Source of the DNA: Nonomuraea purpurea
GTDB taxonomy: Bacteria; Actinomycetota; Actinomycetes; Streptosporangiales; Streptosporangiaceae
Length of the DNA stretch: 64,000 bases
Reading direction: 5' to 3'
NCBI RefSeq assembly: GCF_042650645.1
Contig: NZ_JBHSBI010000002.1
Span: forward strand, 434,001 to 498,000
A program made the position numbers and the translations under genes. Below the pieces are notes generated by a model. That model made no database searches. It was not told where the DNA came from and was given only the letters and a program-made list of their open reading frames with translations. Of this stretch, positions 60,766-64,000 are shown piece after piece; positions within the stretch are counted from its first letter, which is position 1, and the number at the start of each line of letters is the position of its first letter.

Positions 60766-62516
60766 CCGAGCCCCGGCCATTCGAGCACGCCCCACGGCCC
60801 GGCGATCTCCCGGCCAGTTCGGCGGAGGACGGTTCGCCTGGAGACGGCCGTTCGTCGCAGGGCGGTTTGCCTGGGGGTCGTCCTTCTGGGAGCGATGCTT
60901 CGCCGGGCAGCCCGCCACCGCCTCCCGAATCCGGGGGTGCGGAGTCGTTCGGGCAGGGGAGCGTCCCGCCTGGGGGTGGGGAGTCGTTCGGGGGCGGCGG
61001 TGTGGCGCCGGCTTCCGGTGACGGAGGGTGGCTGCCCCGACCTCGGGTGCCGTTGCGGTTGAGTCCGAAGGTGCTGCTCATCGACCCCGTACGCATGCTG
61101 CCCTCCCTCCTCCTCCCCCTCGTGGGCGTGCTCTTCGTGGGCGGGTTCTCGCCCAGGTCGTACGGCTGGGCGGCATTCGGCGTCGCGGGCACCGTGGTGT
61201 TCGCGATCATCAGGTGGTTCACGTTCACGTACGAGATCGTCGGCGACCGCCTGGAGACGAAACGGTCGTTGATCAGCAGATCCGTCCGGACCATCCCGTT
61301 GGAGCGGATCCGCGGGGTCGACGTGTCGACGCCGCCCATGCACCGGCTGCTCGGCCTGGCCGTACTCAAGATCGACACGGGCGCGAGCGGCGGCGACGAG
61401 GAGGCCGAGCTCGACGGGGTCACGCTGGAGGAGGCCGAACGACTCAAATCAGTGCTTCTGCGGCGTGCAGGCAGGGTAGACGCGACAGAGGCGCACGTAC
61501 CGGATGCGACGGTCTCCACACCTCAAGAGCGGCCGATCTTCGCTGTGCCCCGCAAATGGCTCCTGTACGGCCCGCTTTCGGGCGCGTACCTCCTCACCCC
61601 GTTCGCCCTCGCAGGCGGTGCCATCGGGCTGGTGTTCCAGTGGGGGGACAATCTGGGCTTCGGCCGGCGCGCCGCCTGGACCCTCGGCGAATGGCTCTGG
61701 GAGCACCCGTACCTCCTGCTGGCCTTCGTCCTGCTGCTCGTGTTGGCGATGCCGTTCGTGGGCGGGCTCATGTACGCGGTCTTCAACTGGGACTTCGTGC
61801 TCAAGCGGCGCGACGGTTACCTGGTGGCCGAGCGAGGGCTGATCAACCGGCGCAGCGTGTCGCTGGAGTCACAGCGGGTACGCGGCTACGAGATTGTGGA
61901 CGCCCTCGTCGAGCGGTGGGCCGGAGTCGTCCGCGTCTGGGCCATCGTGACCGGGCTCGGCGATTCGCAGACGCGCGGCCAGCTCCTGCCGGACGTCCCC
62001 CGTGACGTGGCCGTCCAGGTCACCGGCGAAGCGATCGGCCCGTACCGTGCCGCACTCCGTCCTCACCCGCCGGTGGCGCGCAACCGCCGCCTGTTCCGCG
62101 CTGTGTTCCCCTGGCTGCTGCTCGCCGCCCTGAGCGGGCTGGCGCTCTGGGCGACGGGGATCACGGCGTGGTGGCTGCTGGTGCCGTCGCTGATCCTGGC
62201 CGGGGCCGGGGTGCCGCTCGGGCTCGATCGCTACGCCTCGCTCGGTCACGGCTACGACGGGGTGCGGCTGGCGGTGCGGTCCGGGTCGCTGCGGCGTTCC
62301 CAGGCCGTGATCGAACGCCGGGCCGTGGTGGGGTGGCGACTGCGCCAGACGTGGTTCCAGCGGCGGGCCGGGGTGTTGACGTTGATCGCCGGCGTGGGGG
62401 CCGGCAAGGGGGGTTACTCGGCGCTCGACGTGTCCGTGGCCCAGGGGGCGGAGTTCCCGGCCGAGGTGACGCCGGAATGGCTCGCCCCCTTCCTCGCCCA
62501 GCCGCCCGCCGATTGA
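60762..62516 (+). CDS. Multi-PH-domain (YdbT-like) membrane protein
   Basis: 584 residues. A disordered Gly/Pro/Ser leader of about 90 residues, then three PH-type units separated by membrane helix pairs: first YEIVGDRLETKRSLISRSVRTIPLERIRGVD, second WDFVLKRRDGYLVAERGLINRRSVSLESQRVRGYE, third VRLAVRSGSLRRSQAVIERRAVVGWRLRQ. Each shows the family's turn from a membrane pair into a beta-sandwich. It works with the preceding YdbS-like protein in the membrane. GAGGGAGG precedes ATG. Confidence 0.88.
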   Translation: MTEPRPFEHAPRPGDLPASSAEDGSPGDGRSSQGGLPGGRPSGSDASPGSPPPPPESGGAESFGQGSVPPGGGESFGGGGVAPASGDGGWLPRPRVPLRLSPKVLLIDPVRMLPSLLLPLVGVLFVGGFSPRSYGWAAFGVAGTVVFAIIRWFTFTYEIVGDRLETKRSLISRSVRTIPLERIRGVDVSTPPMHRLLGLAVLKIDTGASGGDEEAELDGVTLEEAERLKSVLLRRAGRVDATEAHVPDATVSTPQERPIFAVPRKWLLYGPLSGAYLLTPFALAGGAIGLVFQWGDNLGFGRRAAWTLGEWLWEHPYLLLAFVLLLVLAMPFVGGLMYAVFNWDFVLKRRDGYLVAERGLINRRSVSLESQRVRGYEIVDALVERWAGVVRVWAIVTGLGDSQTRGQLLPDVPRDVAVQVTGEAIGPYRAALRPHPPVARNRRLFRAVFPWLLLAALSGLALWATGITAWWLLVPSLILAGAGVPLGLDRYASLGHGYDGVRLAVRSGSLRRSQAVIERRAVVGWRLRQTWFQRRAGVLTLIAGVGAGKGGYSALDVSVAQGAEFPAEVTPEWLAPFLAQPPAD

Positions 62517-62699
62517 GCCGCGTGGTTTGAGGACACCCGAACGAGGCGGGTGGGCGGCACCCGGTGCGGTCCTGGCGGTGCGTGATCGCGCGCGTGGTGG
62601 ACCGTGGCGCTGGGGGAGGGCGCAGGGCGGGGGGTGGAGGGGTTGCCTGGCGCTGGGTTTGGTGCGGTATCGGGCGTTGGTGGTTGTGTGGCTCCTGGG

Positions 62700-64000
62700 T
62701 CAGTCCTGGCGGCGCGCGCCGAACATGATCTCGTCCCAGCTCGGGACCGAGGCGCGGCGGCCCCTTGCGTTCTTGCGAGGCTTGGGCTTGGGCGCCGGAG
62801 GCTTGGTCTCCTTGGCGGGCGGTTCCGGCTTGGGCTGCGGCTTCGGCTCGGCGGGGCGGGGCGCGCTGTCACGCTCCTGCTCGTCGGCCGGTGCCGGGGC
62901 CTGGGCGGGCTTCTCCTTCGACGGCTCTTCGGAAGAGGGGGCCTTCGCCGCGACTTCTTCCGCCTTGGTTGTGCTGGTTCGGTCTGCGGGCTCCGGCGTC
63001 TTGGGCTGCGGCGCGACGGTGTCCGCCGTGTCCCGCTGAGCTCGGGTGGCGGACTCGGCCTGGGGCTCGGGCCGCCCGTCTGCTGCGGTGGCCTGCGGTG
63101 CCGCGGTGGTTTCCGCGGGCGCAGGTGTCACGGTGGTCGACGGTGCCGGAGCCGGGCTCGTGGCATCCGCCGGCGCGACGGTGGCCGCCTCCGGGGCCGC
63201 GGCGTCCGCGGGCATGCTCGGCTCGGCAGCCGACTGCGTGTTGTCGGCGGTCCCCTCAGCGCCGGCAACCGTCGACCCCGCGTCGGCGGTGGTGGGTTGC
63301 GCGGCGGCTGGCCGCGCGGTCGCGGCGGGCTGGTCGGCCGGGGTCGGCTGCGCGACCGCGTTCGGCTGCCCAGCCGGGGTCGGCTGCGCGACCGTGCTCG
63401 GCTGAGCGGACGAGGTCGCCTCGTCGGACGAGGTCGGCTGGTCGGCTGCGCTCGGCTGGGCAGCCGGGGCCGTCTGAGCGGACTCGGTCGGCTCGGCAGG
63501 CGGGGTGACCGGCTCCGCGGGTGCGGCCGTCTGGGCAGCGGCGGGTGCCGACTGCACAGGCGTGGTCGCGGCCTTGGTGGGCGGCTCTGCGGGCGCGGTC
63601 GGCTGGCTGTCCGGGGCGCTGGTGCTGGTCGGCTGCGGCGACGGGGCGGCGGTGTCCGTTGGCTGGGACGACTGGGCGGTGGTGTCCGTCGGCTGGGTGG
63701 ACGGCTCGTTGGTCCCGGTCGCTTGGGCGGCTGGCTCGGCGGCGCCGACTGGCTGGGCGGATGCCTCACCGGTGCTGGCCGGTTGGGCGGACGGTCCGGC
63801 GGGGTTGACCGGCTCGGTGGCGTTGACCGGCTGGGTGGATGCTTCGCTGGTGCTGGCCGGTTGGGTGGGCGGTGCGGCGGGGTTGACCGGCTCAGTGATG
63901 TTGGCCTGCTGAGCGGGCGACCCCGTGACCCCGGTCTGCTGAGCGGGCGGCCCAGTGACGTCGGCCTGTTGCGTGGGTGGCTCGACGGTGCCGATCGACT
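62700..64000 (-). CDS. sepH: SepH-like division protein, C-terminal part (runs off the window)
   Basis: 433 codons, open to the window edge; the N-terminus (DUF3071 domain) lies beyond it. What is visible is a very long Ala/Pro/Gln/Thr-rich disordered region with repeats such as EPVNPAGPSAQPAS, an acidic/basic stretch with EPSKEKPAQAP and PKPQPKPEPP, and the C-terminus ASVPSWDEIMFG-ARRQD, which I recognise as the conserved tail of actinobacterial SepH proteins. SepH binds FtsZ and helps Z-ring assembly. The N-terminal domain is needed to confirm the call. Confidence 0.72.
   Translation of the reverse strand, partial: SIGTVEPPTQQADVTGPPAQQTGVTGSPAQQANITEPVNPAAPPTQPASTSEASTQPVNATEPVNPAGPSAQPASTGEASAQPVGAAEPAAQATGTNEPSTQPTDTTAQSSQPTDTAAPSPQPTSTSAPDSQPTAPAEPPTKAATTPVQSAPAAAQTAAPAEPVTPPAEPTESAQTAPAAQPSAADQPTSSDEATSSAQPSTVAQPTPAGQPNAVAQPTPADQPAATARPAAAQPTTADAGSTVAGAEGTADNTQSAAEPSMPADAAAPEAATVAPADATSPAPAPSTTVTPAPAETTAAPQATAADGRPEPQAESATRAQRDTADTVAPQPKTPEPADRTSTTKAEEVAAKAPSSEEPSKEKPAQAPAPADEQERDSAPRPAEPKPQPKPEPPAKETKPPAPKPKPRKNARGRRASVPSWDEIMFGARRQD

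Noticed and set aside
1..64000. CRISPR arrays, insertion sequences, prophage or integrative element
   Set aside because: No regularly spaced repeats, transposase, integrase or phage genes were found on either strand.

Overview
This window is chromosomal DNA from a high-GC actinobacterium, probably of the Streptosporangiales (Nonomuraea-like) type. The inference rests on GC-rich codon use, GTG/TTG starts with ATGA/GTGA overlaps, an actinobacterial RNase HI/phosphatase fusion, a class A RNase P RNA, a Streptomyces-type subtilisin inhibitor (SSI), ECF41 and GntR regulators, and the C-terminal end of a SepH-like cell-division protein at the right edge. I saw no phage, insertion sequence, plasmid or CRISPR region.

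Layout. 0.1-12.3 kb: secreted M6 metalloprotease with a strong terminator, a membrane-anchored STAND/TPR NTPase, a membrane protein, a Tyr/Ser phosphatase, a Gfo/Idh/MocA oxidoreductase, a PAC2 protein, a damaged ankyrin gene, a lone class I terpene synthase and a second STAND NTPase without a visible DNA-binding domain. 12.4-17.5 kb: a microprotein, then a compact catabolic operon (GntR regulator, beta-hydroxyacid dehydrogenase, MHS-type transporter, split transketolase) behind a promoter bracketed by two GGTTNAACC sites. 17.6-22.1 kb: GNAT and glycerol utilisation (glpD divergent from glpF-glpK). 22.3-31.5 kb: an ABC permease coupled to an unusual alpha/beta-hydrolase/ABC-ATPase fusion, a thioesterase, two methyltransferases flanking a membrane protein, and a copC-copD pair. 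32.3-39.3 kb: an AurF-like diiron protein with a TetR regulator, an orphan histidine kinase, and an operon of two acyl-CoA dehydrogenase subunits plus an acyl-CoA synthetase. 39.3-45.8 kb: GNAT, an Nramp-like transporter and a C45 acyltransferase/hydrolase, then SSI, an M19 dipeptidase and a Baeyer-Villiger-type monooxygenase. 45.8-49.3 kb: housekeeping Nif3, zinc-ribbon coiled-coil and RNase H/phosphatase genes, then rnpB. 49.3-57.3 kb: GH5 glycosidase, a TetR/membrane-protein pair sharing a 47-bp palindrome, a degenerate tRNA-Pro, a gene remnant, a RibD-type reductase divergent from an ECF41 sigma factor, an epimerase, and a SulP-STAS-carbonic anhydrase fusion preceded by three hairpins. 57.3-64 kb: two envelope-associated proteins, a decayed SARP (BTAD) fragment, two PH-domain membrane proteins bridged by a 21-residue coupled ORF, and the partial sepH-like gene.

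How the genes work together. Clear functional units are the glycerol set, the split-transketolase operon, the alpha/beta acyl-CoA dehydrogenase plus ligase operon, copC-copD, the ABC pair, and the ECF41 sigma factor next to an epimerase (a known ECF41 partner class). Starts were chosen from Shine-Dalgarno sequences, overlaps and family N-termini; where they differ from the longest frame this is stated.
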